Both the position numbers and the translations under genes were made by a program. 64,000 bases of DNA from positions 150,849 through 214,848 of the forward strand of contig JAVBSL010000004.1 in NCBI GenBank assembly GCA_031556725.1, given 5' to 3'. The notes beneath the pieces were generated by a model, which made no database searches, had not been told where the DNA came from, and saw nothing but the letters and a program-made list of their open reading frames with translations. Positions 42,671-51,250 of the stretch are shown in pieces (within the stretch, counting starts at the first letter, position 1; each line of letters begins with the position of its first letter). Source of the DNA: UBA935 sp031556725. GTDB taxonomy: Bacteria > Bacillota > Clostridia > Lachnospirales > Lachnospiraceae.

Positions 42671-44569
42671 ATGAAAAAGATATTGGTAAGAACCAATTTG
42701 TTTGTCAGTTTGGTTATTGTTGTAGGCTTTGCAGTGTTTTTTATGATTAATTTTCGGCTAAGTGCCGCTACTTTTAAGGCAAGTGTGGAGAATATTTCCA
42801 CATTAACAGCAGAGGATTGTTACTATCAGATAGAATCTATTTTTACACAGCCGATGTATGTGTCGCTGACAATGGCAAATGATTTGTTGTTGCAGGAATT
42901 GTTGGCGAAGGAGGGGGAACGGCTGAACGACTCGGATTTTGTCCGGTCTATACAGGACTATTTGAAGGGATATCGTATCAGATACGGATATGATTCGGTA
43001 TTTCTGGTATCGGCGCAGACTGGTAGATATTATCATTTTGAAGGAATTGATCGTGTACTTACACCGGAAAATCAGGAGAATGCATGGTATTATGATTTCC
43101 TGGCAGGAGATCAGGAATGCCGGTTAAACATTGATAATGATGAAGCAGCAGGAGACACCATTACAGCGTTTGTTAATTGCCGGATTACTGACAAAAGCGG
43201 TCAGGTTCTGGGAGTGATCGGGGTCGGAATGGATGTAAATTCCCTGCAGTCATTAATGGAGCAGTACACCCAGCGATATTCGCTTGAGGCATATTTGATT
43301 GATCAAAACGGCACAATTCAGGTTTCTAACAGTCAGACCGGATTTGAACAGGTCAATATATTTGGCTTTTGTGAGTACGACGAACAGATTATGACACTTC
43401 TGGAGAATGGGGCAGTAAAGGAGTACTTCTGGTGTGATACATCAGCCGGCCGGACTTACGTGGATGTACGGTATCTGCCCAGCTTATCGTGGTATCTCAT
43501 TGTGGAAAAAGATACCTCCGAACAAACGCGCCAGTTCCAATACCAGTTATTGGAGATTATAATAGTGATTGTTTATGTGATAGCGGCAATCGTACTGGCT
43601 ATTACGTTTATAATTCGCAAGTATAATACTCGGGTCATCAAGATGACCAGAGAGATGGAACAGGAACGCCGAACGTTGTTTCAGGCAGTTACGGAACAGC
43701 TTTACGAAAATATATATGAATTGGACATTACAAACAATAAGGCCGCCAATGATGAAACCAGACTTTTTTTTGAAAGCCTTGGGGCCTCAGGAGATACACC
43801 TTACGATGAAGTACTGCCGTTGATAGCAGAGAAGCAGATTAAAGAAGAATTCCGGCAAAGTTATATCGAAATATTTTCACCACAGAATGTTTTACAGGCA
43901 TATCTGGAAAATCGTACAATGCTGAGCTATGATTTATTGGCGTTGGGAGCAAATGAAGAATACTATTGGATGCGTATTATGGCTTATATTATATATTGGC
44001 GCGGTGATGATGCTTTACATATGATTACTTATCGCCAGAACATCGATAATGAAAAACGGCAGGAAACCTGGATGAAGGAACAGCTTCAAAGAGATTCCAT
44101 GACCGGATTATATGATAAAACAGCAATCCAGTATCATATCCAGAAGGTGCTGCAGGAGGGCGATAATAATAAATATGCTTTTTTTATCATTGATATTGAT
44201 GATTTCAAAGATGTAAATGACAAATTAGGTCATGCAACAGGAGACAAGGTGATATTGGAAGTGGCCAAAACATTGCGGAATACATTTTATGAAAGCGATT
44301 TGATCGGCCGTATCGGCGGTGACGAGTTTTTAGTATTTATCAATGCACCTAATCGCGATTTTGTAGTAAAAAAGGCGAAAGAATTGCAGATAGCGATAGG
44401 GAATGGAAAGAGTATAGACGGGAAATCATATAGAGTATCGGTCAGTATCGGAATAGCAATGGTTCCGGAGGATGGAGTGGAATATGATACTTTATATCAG
44501 AAATCAGACAGTGCCCTTTACCATACCAAAAAGCTGGGAAAAAAAGGATTTACTATTTATACGGAGTAG
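42671..44569 (+). CDS. Diguanylate cyclase with Cache sensor domain
   Basis: A 632-residue membrane protein: helix 1 at about 5-28, an extracellular dCache domain (IRYGYDSVFLVSAQTGRYYHFEG, GVIGVGMDVNSLQSLM, SWYLIVEKD), helix 2 (LEIIIVIVYVIAAIVLAITFII), a PAS-like linker region and a C-terminal GGDEF domain with the intact active motif RIGGDEFLVFI (about 555) and DIDDFKDVNDKLGHATGD. It makes cyclic di-GMP. The product-inhibition site RxxD normally five residues before the motif reads YESD, so feedback inhibition is probably absent. ATG 42671 follows AAGAGG. Terminator downstream. Confidence 0.9.
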   Translation: MKKILVRTNLFVSLVIVVGFAVFFMINFRLSAATFKASVENISTLTAEDCYYQIESIFTQPMYVSLTMANDLLLQELLAKEGERLNDSDFVRSIQDYLKGYRIRYGYDSVFLVSAQTGRYYHFEGIDRVLTPENQENAWYYDFLAGDQECRLNIDNDEAAGDTITAFVNCRITDKSGQVLGVIGVGMDVNSLQSLMEQYTQRYSLEAYLIDQNGTIQVSNSQTGFEQVNIFGFCEYDEQIMTLLENGAVKEYFWCDTSAGRTYVDVRYLPSLSWYLIVEKDTSEQTRQFQYQLLEIIIVIVYVIAAIVLAITFIIRKYNTRVIKMTREMEQERRTLFQAVTEQLYENIYELDITNNKAANDETRLFFESLGASGDTPYDEVLPLIAEKQIKEEFRQSYIEIFSPQNVLQAYLENRTMLSYDLLALGANEEYYWMRIMAYIIYWRGDDALHMITYRQNIDNEKRQETWMKEQLQRDSMTGLYDKTAIQYHIQKVLQEGDNNKYAFFIIDIDDFKDVNDKLGHATGDKVILEVAKTLRNTFYESDLIGRIGGDEFLVFINAPNRDFVVKKAKELQIAIGNGKSIDGKSYRVSVSIGIAMVPEDGVEYDTLYQKSDSALYHTKKLGKKGFTIYTE

Positions 44570-44593
44570 TGGATGAAGATAGAAGCAGATAAC

Positions 44594-44625
44594 AAAAAAG
44601 AACCTATCGTTAAGATAGGTTCTTT
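44594..44625. terminator. Bidirectional terminator between the cyclase and csp
   Basis: A 12-base perfect stem (AAAGAACCTATC with GATAGGTTCTTT, loop of 5). On the minus strand it is followed by a clear T-run, on the plus strand by a weak one; it serves the convergent csp gene best. Confidence 0.85.
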
Positions 44626-44738
44626 CCTTAATCTGATAAAACAATATTGCTAATTCCAAATAAAATTCATCATTTATATTCCAGAACAGGCACATCGTAT
44701 TACTGATTAAATGGGTGCTATAAATTAGATGCTTCTAA

Positions 44739-44939
44739 TTATAACTTTGCTACGTTTACAGCCTGAGGGCCTTTTTCGCCGTTGATTACTTCGAACTCAA
44801 CTGCAGCGCCTTCTTCCAAAGACTTGAAACCGTCCATGTTAAGACCTGAGTAGTGTACGAATACATCATTGCCTTGCTCATCAGAGATGAAACCGTAACC
44901 TTTTTGGTTGTTAAACCATTTTACTGTACCTTTGTTCAT
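44739..44939 (-). CDS. Cold shock protein (CSD family)
   Basis: A 66-residue single cold-shock domain. It has RNP1 KGYGFI, RNP2 VFVHYSGL, and the usual opening GTVKWFNNQ and closing GPQAVNVAKL. It binds single-stranded RNA and DNA and acts as an RNA chaperone. The start has GGAGG six to seven bases upstream (minus strand). The 200-base gap to the next gene holds its A+T-rich leader, with the small inverted repeat TGTTGCAACA in it. A long leader is common for csp genes. Confidence 0.96.
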   Translation of the reverse strand: MNKGTVKWFNNQKGYGFISDEQGNDVFVHYSGLNMDGFKSLEEGAAVEFEVINGEKGPQAVNVAKL

Positions 44940-45139
44940 TAGGATACCTCCAAAAAATTAAATAAATAAGTGCTGTTGCAACACTGATATAATAACATAA
45001 CTTAAAACAAAAGTAAAGCAGGAATATATTGTATTTATGCAGAATACTCTATAAATGTTACGAAAGTATTAAATAAAGTTGTGCATTTTAAACAAATATG
45101 TTAAAATGAGTAAAATTTAAACAGAGGAGATACCTATAT

Positions 45140-45850
45140 ATGGAACAAACTAATAAGCGAAAGAGCAAATTTGCATTGCTTCTGGTTCGCGAAAAAGAGG
45201 ATGGGACCATACGTCAGCATCACATCAATTCATGGATTATTGAGTTGAGTGCCTTCCTGTTATTTATCCTTGCGGTGGTGGCTGTTTGCCAGATTGTTTA
45301 CAAATCAATTGTGATTGAGGATGTGCGAAAAGAGACAATTGAACATTTGGTGGCCATTAATAATCTGACAGATGCAAATGAAGCTTTAGAAGCTGAAAAC
45401 AGTGAATTGATTAATAAGGTTGCGGTATTAAGTGAGACGGTTGCCAAAAAGGCAGCAGTAGAAGAGGTAAAAGAAGCAGAAGTAGCGGAAAACAGCTTGC
45501 CCAAAGGATTTCCGTTAAGCGGCTCAGCATCTATGGCAGAGTCGGAAGATGATCCGCTTACGCTGATCTTTCATGCCTCAGAAGGAAATAACATAGTTAC
45601 AGTAGGAACCGGCGTAGTGGAAAGCATTGGCCTTGATGAAAAGTATGGCACAAAATTAGTGGTGGACCATCAAAACGGCTATAAGTCAATTTATTATAAT
45701 CAGGGAACACCGCTGGTGAAAGTCGGGGAAGAACTGGGAAAAGGTTATATTCTTTTTTCCGTTACCAAGGATAATAAGGAACTGGCCTACCAGATTTTAG
45801 AAGAAGAAAAGAGTATCAATCCAATGGATATGATAGAAATAAGCGGCTGA
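45140..45850 (+). CDS. Membrane protein with coiled coil and degenerate M23-like domain
   Basis: A 236-residue protein. Cytoplasmic basic tail, one helix (WIIELSAFLLFILAVVAVCQIVY), a coiled coil of about 50 residues (ENSELINKVAVLSETVAKKAAVEEV), and a C-terminal beta domain (VGTGVVESIGLDEKYGTKLVVDHQNGYKSIYYN) with the fold rhythm of M23/LytM endopeptidases. The zinc-binding HxxxD and HxH motifs of active M23 enzymes are missing, so it is probably a non-enzymatic activator or scaffold, like EnvC- or degenerate LytM-type proteins. Family assignment is moderate. Confidence 0.7.
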   Translation: MEQTNKRKSKFALLLVREKEDGTIRQHHINSWIIELSAFLLFILAVVAVCQIVYKSIVIEDVRKETIEHLVAINNLTDANEALEAENSELINKVAVLSETVAKKAAVEEVKEAEVAENSLPKGFPLSGSASMAESEDDPLTLIFHASEGNNIVTVGTGVVESIGLDEKYGTKLVVDHQNGYKSIYYNQGTPLVKVGEELGKGYILFSVTKDNKELAYQILEEEKSINPMDMIEISG

Positions 45851-45868
45851 TTTTGGCCGCTTATTTTA
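45837..45868. terminator. Bidirectional terminator, M23-like gene and YerC-type gene
   Basis: AAATAAGCGGC and GCCGCTTATTT pair perfectly over 11 bases around an 8-base loop that contains the TGA stop; it overlaps the end of the convergent regulator gene. Confidence 0.85.
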
Positions 45869-46145
45869 AACGGGAAAAAACCATCTCATAGCCGTCATTT
45901 CCATAATTAAGGGAACGGTTCACCCGGCTGATGGTGGCGGTGGAAGCACCGGTTTTTTCGGCGATTTCCAGATAGGTTTTACGTTCCTGCAGCATGGAAG
46001 CAACTTCAAAACGCTGAGACAGGGACAATAATTCATTGACAGTACATAAATCCTCAAAAAAACTATAACATTCTTCCTTATTTTCAAGACAAAGTATGGC
46101 TTCAAACATATGATCCACGGCAGGAGTTTGTATTTTCTTGTTCAT
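45861..46145 (-). CDS. YerC/YecD-family TrpR-like regulator
   Basis: A 94-residue DNA-binding protein of the TrpR-related YerC group: FEAILCLENKEECYSFFEDLCTVNELLSLSQRFEVASML, then YLEIAEKTGASTATISRVNRSLNYGNDGY, the helix-turn-helix. I chose ATG 46145 for a normal family N-terminus (MNKKIQTPAVDHMF); a GTG 12 bases earlier is also possible. Target genes unknown; no tryptophan-sensing residues can be assigned from sequence alone. Confidence 0.85.
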   Translation of the reverse strand: MNKKIQTPAVDHMFEAILCLENKEECYSFFEDLCTVNELLSLSQRFEVASMLQERKTYLEIAEKTGASTATISRVNRSLNYGNDGYEMVFSRLK

Positions 46146-46286
46146 GCTAATCACCACATCCTTTCAACATCTGTATTTTAACATATTAAAGTCCTAAAGT
46201 AAAGAGAATATCCTCTTGTCATGTGGTAATGGATACTATATAATAGAGTGTGGATGATTGGTTTGTGATAACAGATGGGAGTGAAA

Positions 46287-46934
46287 ATGACAATCGATAA
46301 GGATGATTTGTTAAACAGTATACTGGAAAGTTTGGATCGGATTCAATATGTAAAATTGGAGGACATCCCCAATATTGATTTATATATGGATCAAGTGACG
46401 ACTTTTATGGATGAAAAGTTAAAGAAAACCACCAGAAATCAAGCAGACGATAAGATATTAACCAAAACAATGATTAATAATTACACTAAAAACGATTTGC
46501 TGCCTCCGCCGGTTAAGAAAAAATATAATAAAGATCATATTTTACTGCTGATTTTTATTTATTATTATAAGGGCATTTTGTCCATAAATGACATCCAGAC
46601 GTTGCTGGCTCCGGTCAGGGAATCTTTTTTTCAAACAGATGAGAGGTTCGATCTGGGCTCAATTTATCAAGAAGTATTTGAGCTGGAGGAGGAGCAGGTA
46701 AAAAAACTGAAAGAAGATATTATTAAGAAATTCGAAATTTCACAGACTACTTATAAAGATGCTCCCAAAGAAAACCAGGAGTTCCTGCAGTTATTTGCTT
46801 TTATCAGCATGCTGAGCTTTGATGTATATGTAAAAAGGCTGTTGATTGAGAAGATGATTGACGGATTGAATTTGCGGAATGGTAAGGGAGATGAGAAAGT
46901 AAGTGAAAAGACAGATAAAGAACCTAAAAAGTAA
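46287..46934 (+). CDS. DUF1836 protein
   Basis: A 215-residue protein of the DUF1836 family of Firmicutes: ILTKTMINNYTKNDLLPPPVKKKYNKDHILLLIFIYYYKGILSINDIQTLL is the characteristic block, which resembles a MerR-type helix-turn-helix with the regulator-like phrase MINNYTK..LLPPP. No membrane helix. GGGAG lies five bases before ATG 46287. The next gene, an Hpt protein, overlaps its end by 32 bases. Its function is not known; DNA binding is inferred. Confidence 0.75.
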   Translation: MTIDKDDLLNSILESLDRIQYVKLEDIPNIDLYMDQVTTFMDEKLKKTTRNQADDKILTKTMINNYTKNDLLPPPVKKKYNKDHILLLIFIYYYKGILSINDIQTLLAPVRESFFQTDERFDLGSIYQEVFELEEEQVKKLKEDIIKKFEISQTTYKDAPKENQEFLQLFAFISMLSFDVYVKRLLIEKMIDGLNLRNGKGDEKVSEKTDKEPKK

Positions 46935-47256
46935 AGGAATCGATATTGAGAAAGGACTTTATTACTGTTCCGGAAATGAAAGTTTGTATCAGGAAATTTT
47001 AGATACCGTCTTAGAAGAGGGGGGCGAAAAGAAGGAACTGATTAAACAATATGCAGCCACACGGGACACAAAGCACTACTACCTGGAGGTACATGCCCTG
47101 AAGAATATTGCGGCAACCATCGGCGCAACGGAACTTATGGAAATGGCAGCGAAGCATTGTGAAGCAATAAAAAAGGGAAATGACGCATTAATGAAAGAAG
47201 AAGCGGAAATCCTTTTAAATAAATATGAAGAAATCTTGGATATTATTAAGGAATAG
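46903..47256 (+). CDS. Hpt-domain phosphotransfer protein
   Basis: A 117-residue helical protein with an Hpt core: YYLEVHALKNIAATIGATELMEMAAKHCEAIKKG carries the phospho-acceptor His in the HALKN motif followed by the usual Gly-Ala turn. KGIDIEKGLYYCSGNESLYQEIL is the typical N-terminal part. A GTG start at 46903 with AAGGGAG 12 bases upstream is the best candidate; it overlaps the DUF1836 gene. It would accept a phosphoryl group from a hybrid kinase, none of which is in the window. Confidence 0.8.
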   Translation: MKRQIKNLKSKGIDIEKGLYYCSGNESLYQEILDTVLEEGGEKKELIKQYAATRDTKHYYLEVHALKNIAATIGATELMEMAAKHCEAIKKGNDALMKEEAEILLNKYEEILDIIKE

Positions 47257-47261
47257 ATGTG

Positions 47262-47296
47262 AAAACGCTTGGGATAAATTTCCTAAGCGTTTTTCT
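47262..47296 (+). terminator. Terminator after the Hpt gene
   Basis: AAAACGCTT and AAGCGTTTT pair across a partly paired loop, followed by TTTCTG. Confidence 0.8.
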
Positions 47297-47385
47297 GAAT
47301 AAAAATTTTTAAAATAAGTTGAAGACATTCAAAAGAATGTATCGTTATATAAGATGTAATGCGCATGAGATTATGAGGAAAGAGG

Positions 47386-47904
47386 GTGGAAAAAATAAGT
47401 GCGTCACATAAATTGGCGGATATGATTGACTGTTATCAAAAACTTGTTTTTTCTATCTGCTATAAGATTACCGGCGATTATTTTGCCGCTGAGGATTTAA
47501 CACAGGAAACTTTCCTATCGGCGTATCAAAAGATAGACAGCTTTGATGGTGCCAATGAAAAAGCCTGGATTTGCAGAATCGCAACTAATAAGAGTATTGA
47601 CTATTTGCGAAGCGCCGGCCGGCGGCAAATTCCGACTCAGGATGATTTTTTTCAGATACAGGAGGAAAAGAGCAATCTTCCGGAACAAATCTGTATCGAG
47701 AATGAAGTAAAGCAAAGAATATCGAGCTGTTGTGAACAGCTAAAACCGCCTTACGATGAAATTGCCAGAGAATATTATCTGAAAGAAAAAAGCGTTGTGG
47801 AGATTGCGGCACTAAGGAAACAAAAAGTGAAGACCATTCAAACCCAGATTTATCGTGCCAGAGATATGCTGCGGAAGATGTATGGAAAGGAGGAAGCCGT
47901 ATGA
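47386..47904 (+). CDS. ECF-subfamily RNA polymerase sigma factor
   Basis: A 172-residue sigma-70 family protein with regions 2 and 4 only. Region 2: YQKLVFSICYKITGDYFAAEDLTQETFLSAYQKIDSF, then KAWICRIATNKSIDYLR (2.4). Region 4: SSCCEQLKPPYDEIAREYYLKEKSVVEIAALRKQKVKTIQTQIYRARDMLRK. It starts with GTG 47386 after GAGGAAAGAGG. Overlaps the following anti-sigma-like gene by four bases. Directs transcription of a small regulon, probably including its own operon of membrane proteins. Confidence 0.92.
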   Translation: MEKISASHKLADMIDCYQKLVFSICYKITGDYFAAEDLTQETFLSAYQKIDSFDGANEKAWICRIATNKSIDYLRSAGRRQIPTQDDFFQIQEEKSNLPEQICIENEVKQRISSCCEQLKPPYDEIAREYYLKEKSVVEIAALRKQKVKTIQTQIYRARDMLRKMYGKEEAV

Positions 47905-48263
47905 GTTTATATCCCACTGATGAAGAGCTGATGAAATGGATAGAAGAAATTGAAAAAGAACCCCTTTATGCCCCCGGGTATTTGAAAGATGAAATACTGA
48001 AAAAGCAAGAGCTGATTCCGGTTTGCAAAAGGCGGCAGGCCAAAATCCAAATGTTTACCTATAGTATGAAAATAGGGGCCGGAATGGCAGCGGCATTATT
48101 CCTCATATTTATGTCACCGCAAATACCTACGGACCAGCAATGGCTTCACAAGGGAACCGATGTCATCAATGATACATCAACAAAGATTTTTAACAAAATA
48201 ATGAAAATTAATAATTTATTTGATCAGGAGGACAAATATTATGAAAAAAAAGAAAAAGAGTAG
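47901..48263 (+). CDS. Probable anti-sigma factor, small membrane protein
   Basis: A 120-residue protein with an acidic cytoplasmic N-terminus (EELMKWIEEIEKEPLYAPGYLKDEIL), one membrane helix (IGAGMAAALFLIFMS, about 57-71) and a short outer tail. Start overlaps the sigma stop (ATGA), the usual arrangement for a sigma/anti-sigma pair. The ALYAPGYLKDEIL-like segment is common in anti-sigma proteins of Lachnospiraceae sigma operons, but no zinc motif is seen. It would hold the sigma factor at the membrane until an envelope signal arrives (inference). Confidence 0.7.
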   Translation: MSLYPTDEELMKWIEEIEKEPLYAPGYLKDEILKKQELIPVCKRRQAKIQMFTYSMKIGAGMAAALFLIFMSPQIPTDQQWLHKGTDVINDTSTKIFNKIMKINNLFDQEDKYYEKKEKE

Positions 48264-48798
48264 ATTTTTAAACTTTTGCTTTTCCTTTTTACCGGGAGCA
48301 GCAGAAATGTATATGGGATTCATGAAGGCTGGTGTAAGTCTGATGGGCTTGTTCTTTGGCTTATGTGCCTGTGCCGGGTTACTGGATATGCCAATAATGA
48401 TATTGCTCATTACGGTAGTTTGGTTTTATGGTTTTTTCCATGCCAACAATTTGGCGGGATTGAATGATGAAGAATTTGCGCAGGTGCAGGATGAGTATTT
48501 GCTGGGGGCAGAAATATTTGACGCCGGAAAAGAGGACACAGAGAAATATCGGAAATGGCTTGCATACCTATTGATTGGTTTTGGCGTAATTTTATTGTGG
48601 AATATTGGAATTGAGCTGTTAATGGGATGCCTTCCGAACGGGATGCGCTGGATTGTTTGGGAAATCAAATCGGTGGTACCGCAGATTGCTGTGTCGGTAC
48701 TAGTAATCTTTGCTGGGATCAAGATGATTCAAGGAAAAAAGAAAACTCTTTTCCTGGAAGAGACGGAAGAGAAAAAGGAAAACTCGAAGGAGGTGTAA
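48241..48798 (+). CDS. TM2-like multi-helix membrane protein
   Basis: A 185-residue protein with four hydrophobic helices in two pairs (LPGAAEMYMGFMKAGVSLMGLFFGLCACAG; MPIMILLITVVWFYGFFH; LLIGFGVILLWNIGIELLMG; VPQIAVSVLVIFAGIKMI), separated by an acidic segment. The first pair has the PGAAEMYMGF... pattern of TM2-type proteins. ATG 48241 follows AGGAGG; it overlaps the end of the anti-sigma-like gene. Part of the envelope-stress sigma operon. Function unknown. Confidence 0.7.
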   Translation: MKKKKKSRFLNFCFSFLPGAAEMYMGFMKAGVSLMGLFFGLCACAGLLDMPIMILLITVVWFYGFFHANNLAGLNDEEFAQVQDEYLLGAEIFDAGKEDTEKYRKWLAYLLIGFGVILLWNIGIELLMGCLPNGMRWIVWEIKSVVPQIAVSVLVIFAGIKMIQGKKKTLFLEETEEKKENSKEV

Positions 48799-48801
48799 AC
48801 A

Positions 48802-49155
48802 ATGGAAAATACAACAATCAGAGTGCACCGTTTAGGCTCTGTAACCTTTGGGGTGGTCTTGGTTTTGCTGGGAGCTTTGTTTATGATTCATTTGATCCTG
48901 CCGGCACTGAATTTCATGATGGTTTTCCGCTTATGGCCGGTGGTGCTGATCCTTTTGGGAGTAGAGGTCCTGCGGGGAAGCCGCTATAAAACATATGAAG
49001 TGGTTGGAAGGGATGGCCAGGTGGTAGAACAATGCAAAGTGGTTTATGATATCCCAGCCATTATCCTGACCGGATGTGCGTTATTTATGACACTGGGTCT
49101 GGCTTGGATCGACTGGTTGTATGTGAATCAAATCAGTTATATTAATTTGGGATAA
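48802..49155 (+). CDS. LiaF/LiaI-like small membrane protein
   Basis: A 117-residue protein with three or four hydrophobic segments (FGVVLVLLGALFMIHLILPAL, MMVFRLWPVVLILLGVEVL with the LWPxxLILxG motif of LiaF/DUF5668-type domains, IPAIILTGCALFMTLGLAWIDW). GAAGGAGGTGTAAAC precedes the ATG, three bases after the previous stop. Last gene of the sigma operon; such proteins take part in sensing of cell-envelope stress in Firmicutes. Confidence 0.72.
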   Translation: MENTTIRVHRLGSVTFGVVLVLLGALFMIHLILPALNFMMVFRLWPVVLILLGVEVLRGSRYKTYEVVGRDGQVVEQCKVVYDIPAIILTGCALFMTLGLAWIDWLYVNQISYINLG

Positions 49156-49219
49156 AAGGCTTGCTGTAAGGCATGGGCAGCGGTATACTGAAGTTATCAA
49201 AAAAACGGAGGATATACCT

Positions 49220-50362
49220 ATGCAATACAGAGAGTTTGGGAAAACCGCAGAAAAAATATCAGCTTTAGGATTTGGATGCATGCGCCTTCCGGAATATCAG
49301 GAAAACGGTCAATGGTATATAGATGACGAGAAGACCGGAGAAATGATCGGTCATGCTTATAAACAGGGAGTAAACTATTTTGATACAGCGCCTTTTTACT
49401 GCAATAAGAACAGTGAGCTGGCTTTGGGAAAAGCCGTGAAGGGATTTCGTGACAAAGTAATGCTTTCTACCAAGCTGCCGCTGGAGCTGGTGAAGACACC
49501 GGAGGATTACCGACGGACCCTGGAAGCAAGCTTAAAAAGGATGGATACCGATTATATTGATTTTTATCATTTTTGGGGAATCAGCCAACAGGCCTTTGAT
49601 AATCATATTATGAAGATGGATTTACTGAAGGAGGCTGCGCGGGCTAAGGAAGAAGGACTGATACGCCATATTTCCTTTTCCTTCCATGATGCACCTTCGG
49701 CGATCAAACATATTATCGATACCTCCATTGAACGAGGCATTCCCATGGAAAGTATGCTGGTGCAATATAATCTGCTGGATCGCAGCAATGAAGAAATGCT
49801 GGCATACGCCCATGAAAAAGGTTTAGGTACAGTGGCCATGGGACCGGTTGGCGGCGGCCGGCTTTCGGCACCTACGAATCTATACACCAAGCTTACCGGC
49901 AAACCTTCCATAGCAACCTATGAGCTGGCCTTTAAATTTGTGTTGGGCAATCCCAACTTAAGTTGTGCCCTGTCCGGTATGCAGACCTTGGATATGGTGA
50001 AAAAAAATACCGCCATTGCGGCCGATGATACGGCCATGAGTGAGACGGAGTGGCGGCAGTTAGGTGAAGCAATGGAGCAGTTAAATAAGTTTAATGAGCT
50101 GTATTGTACCGGATGTAAATATTGCCAGCCCTGTCCTGTAGGAATCGATATTCCCCATATTTTCAACTTATATACGTATTACAATGTATATGGACTGAAA
50201 GACCATGCATTGGAGGCTTACCGGTCATATCGCGGTACACCGGAAGGCAAGACCTATAAGGACTGCAAGAATTGCGGTATTTGTGAAACCAAGTGCCCCC
50301 AGCGGCTTAAGATACGTGAGCAGTTAGCTTTGGTAGAGGAAACGCTGGAGATGGAAAAGTAA
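49220..50362 (+). CDS. Aldo/keto reductase with C-terminal 4Fe-4S domain
   Basis: A 380-residue cytoplasmic oxidoreductase. N-terminal TIM-barrel of the aldo/keto reductase family (ALGFGCMRLPEYQ, NYFDTAPFYCNKNSELALGKA, DFYHFWGISQQ, GTVAMGPVGGGRLS). C-terminal ferredoxin-type cysteine clusters: CTGCKYCQPCPVGIDIP (about 295) and CKNCGICETKCPQRL (about 350), which would hold one or two iron-sulfur clusters. This fusion is frequent in anaerobes. GGAGGATATACCT precedes the start. Substrate unknown. Confidence 0.9.
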   Translation: MQYREFGKTAEKISALGFGCMRLPEYQENGQWYIDDEKTGEMIGHAYKQGVNYFDTAPFYCNKNSELALGKAVKGFRDKVMLSTKLPLELVKTPEDYRRTLEASLKRMDTDYIDFYHFWGISQQAFDNHIMKMDLLKEAARAKEEGLIRHISFSFHDAPSAIKHIIDTSIERGIPMESMLVQYNLLDRSNEEMLAYAHEKGLGTVAMGPVGGGRLSAPTNLYTKLTGKPSIATYELAFKFVLGNPNLSCALSGMQTLDMVKKNTAIAADDTAMSETEWRQLGEAMEQLNKFNELYCTGCKYCQPCPVGIDIPHIFNLYTYYNVYGLKDHALEAYRSYRGTPEGKTYKDCKNCGICETKCPQRLKIREQLALVEETLEMEK

Positions 50363-50382
50363 AGAATGATGGGTTATAGAAA

Positions 50383-50424
50383 AGGACGCTTTGCCAGAAG
50401 GGAAAGCGTCCTGATTTCGGTTAT
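50383..50424. terminator. Hairpin between the reductase and the truncated binding protein gene
   Basis: AGGACGCTTT and AAAGCGTCCT pair over 10 bases with a 10-base loop, followed by GATTTCGGTTATTTAT. It ends the plus-strand reductase transcript. Confidence 0.7.
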
Positions 50425-51249
50425 TTATTTTTTGAAAGCTGCTTCGGCATATTTGGTGGTTACCAGGGCATCATAGGGTACTCTTTCGGAGAGCTCGCCG
50501 GCTTCTTCGAGGATGTTTTGCAATAATGTGAAGGCGTCCTCATCGAAAATGAGGTTATCTTTCCAGGTGTTTTGATTATAGTATCGGGTTACGATTTTGG
50601 TAATGGTGTCCAGATCGGTTTCAGCAAATTGCGGCTTGATTATTTTGGCGATTTCTTCCGGGCTGTGGCTGTTGACATAGTCCATTCCCTTTTGCAGGGC
50701 ATTGGTAAAACCTTGAATTACTTCGGGATGTGCTTCAATATAACTGTTTTTGGCACTGAAGGCTGTGTATGGAACGTAGCCGGAACTTTCACCCAGAGAA
50801 GCAACTACGTAACCGTCCCCTTTGGTTTCGAGGGAGGTCGCATGGGGCTCAAATTCAACGGTAAAATCTGCCTGACCACCGGAAAAAGCAGCGGCAGTGG
50901 AACCGAAATCAATACTCTGATCAATGGACAAATCAGTTTTGGGGTCAAGTCCATTTTTCTTTAAAATGAATTCGAAGACCATTTGCGGCATGCCGCCGGC
51001 TCTTCCCCCAAGAACCTGTTTGCCGGCCAGCATATCCCATGAGAAATTGTCGATGGGTTCTCTGGCTACCAGAAAGTTGCCGGCCCGTTGGGTAAGTTGG
51101 GCAAAGTTTACCACACTGTCAGAAGCACCGCCAAGATAGGTGTATATCGAAGCTTCACTGCCCATAAAACCAATGTCAGCTTCATTGGTAAGTACTGCCG
51201 TCATTGTTTTATCGGCACCAAATGGTGTTATGTAGTTAGTACAAAACAA
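50425..51249 (-). pseudogene. NitT/TauT-type ABC substrate-binding protein, 5' end removed by element insertion
   Basis: The minus-strand frame encodes about 270 residues of a SsuA/NMT1-like binding protein (TAVLTNEADIGFMGSEASIYTYLGG, VNFAQLTQRAGNFLVARE, KQVLGGRAGGMPQMVFEFILKKNGLDP, DFTVEFEPHATSLE). The N-terminus expected for the family (signal peptide and first lobe, roughly 60-70 residues) is missing; homology starts at about GADKTM, and the codons before it (MFCTNYITPF) do not belong. The recombinase stop codon lies two bases beyond this frame. I conclude that the integrated element split the gene. It would have bound an alkylsulfonate-, nitrate- or thiamine-precursor-like solute. Confidence 0.85.
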
Positions 51250-51250
51250 A

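Noticed and set aside
50425..51249. Complete binding-protein gene starting at 51249
   Set aside because: The first ten residues are not family-like, there is no signal peptide, and the frame ends at the recombinase border.
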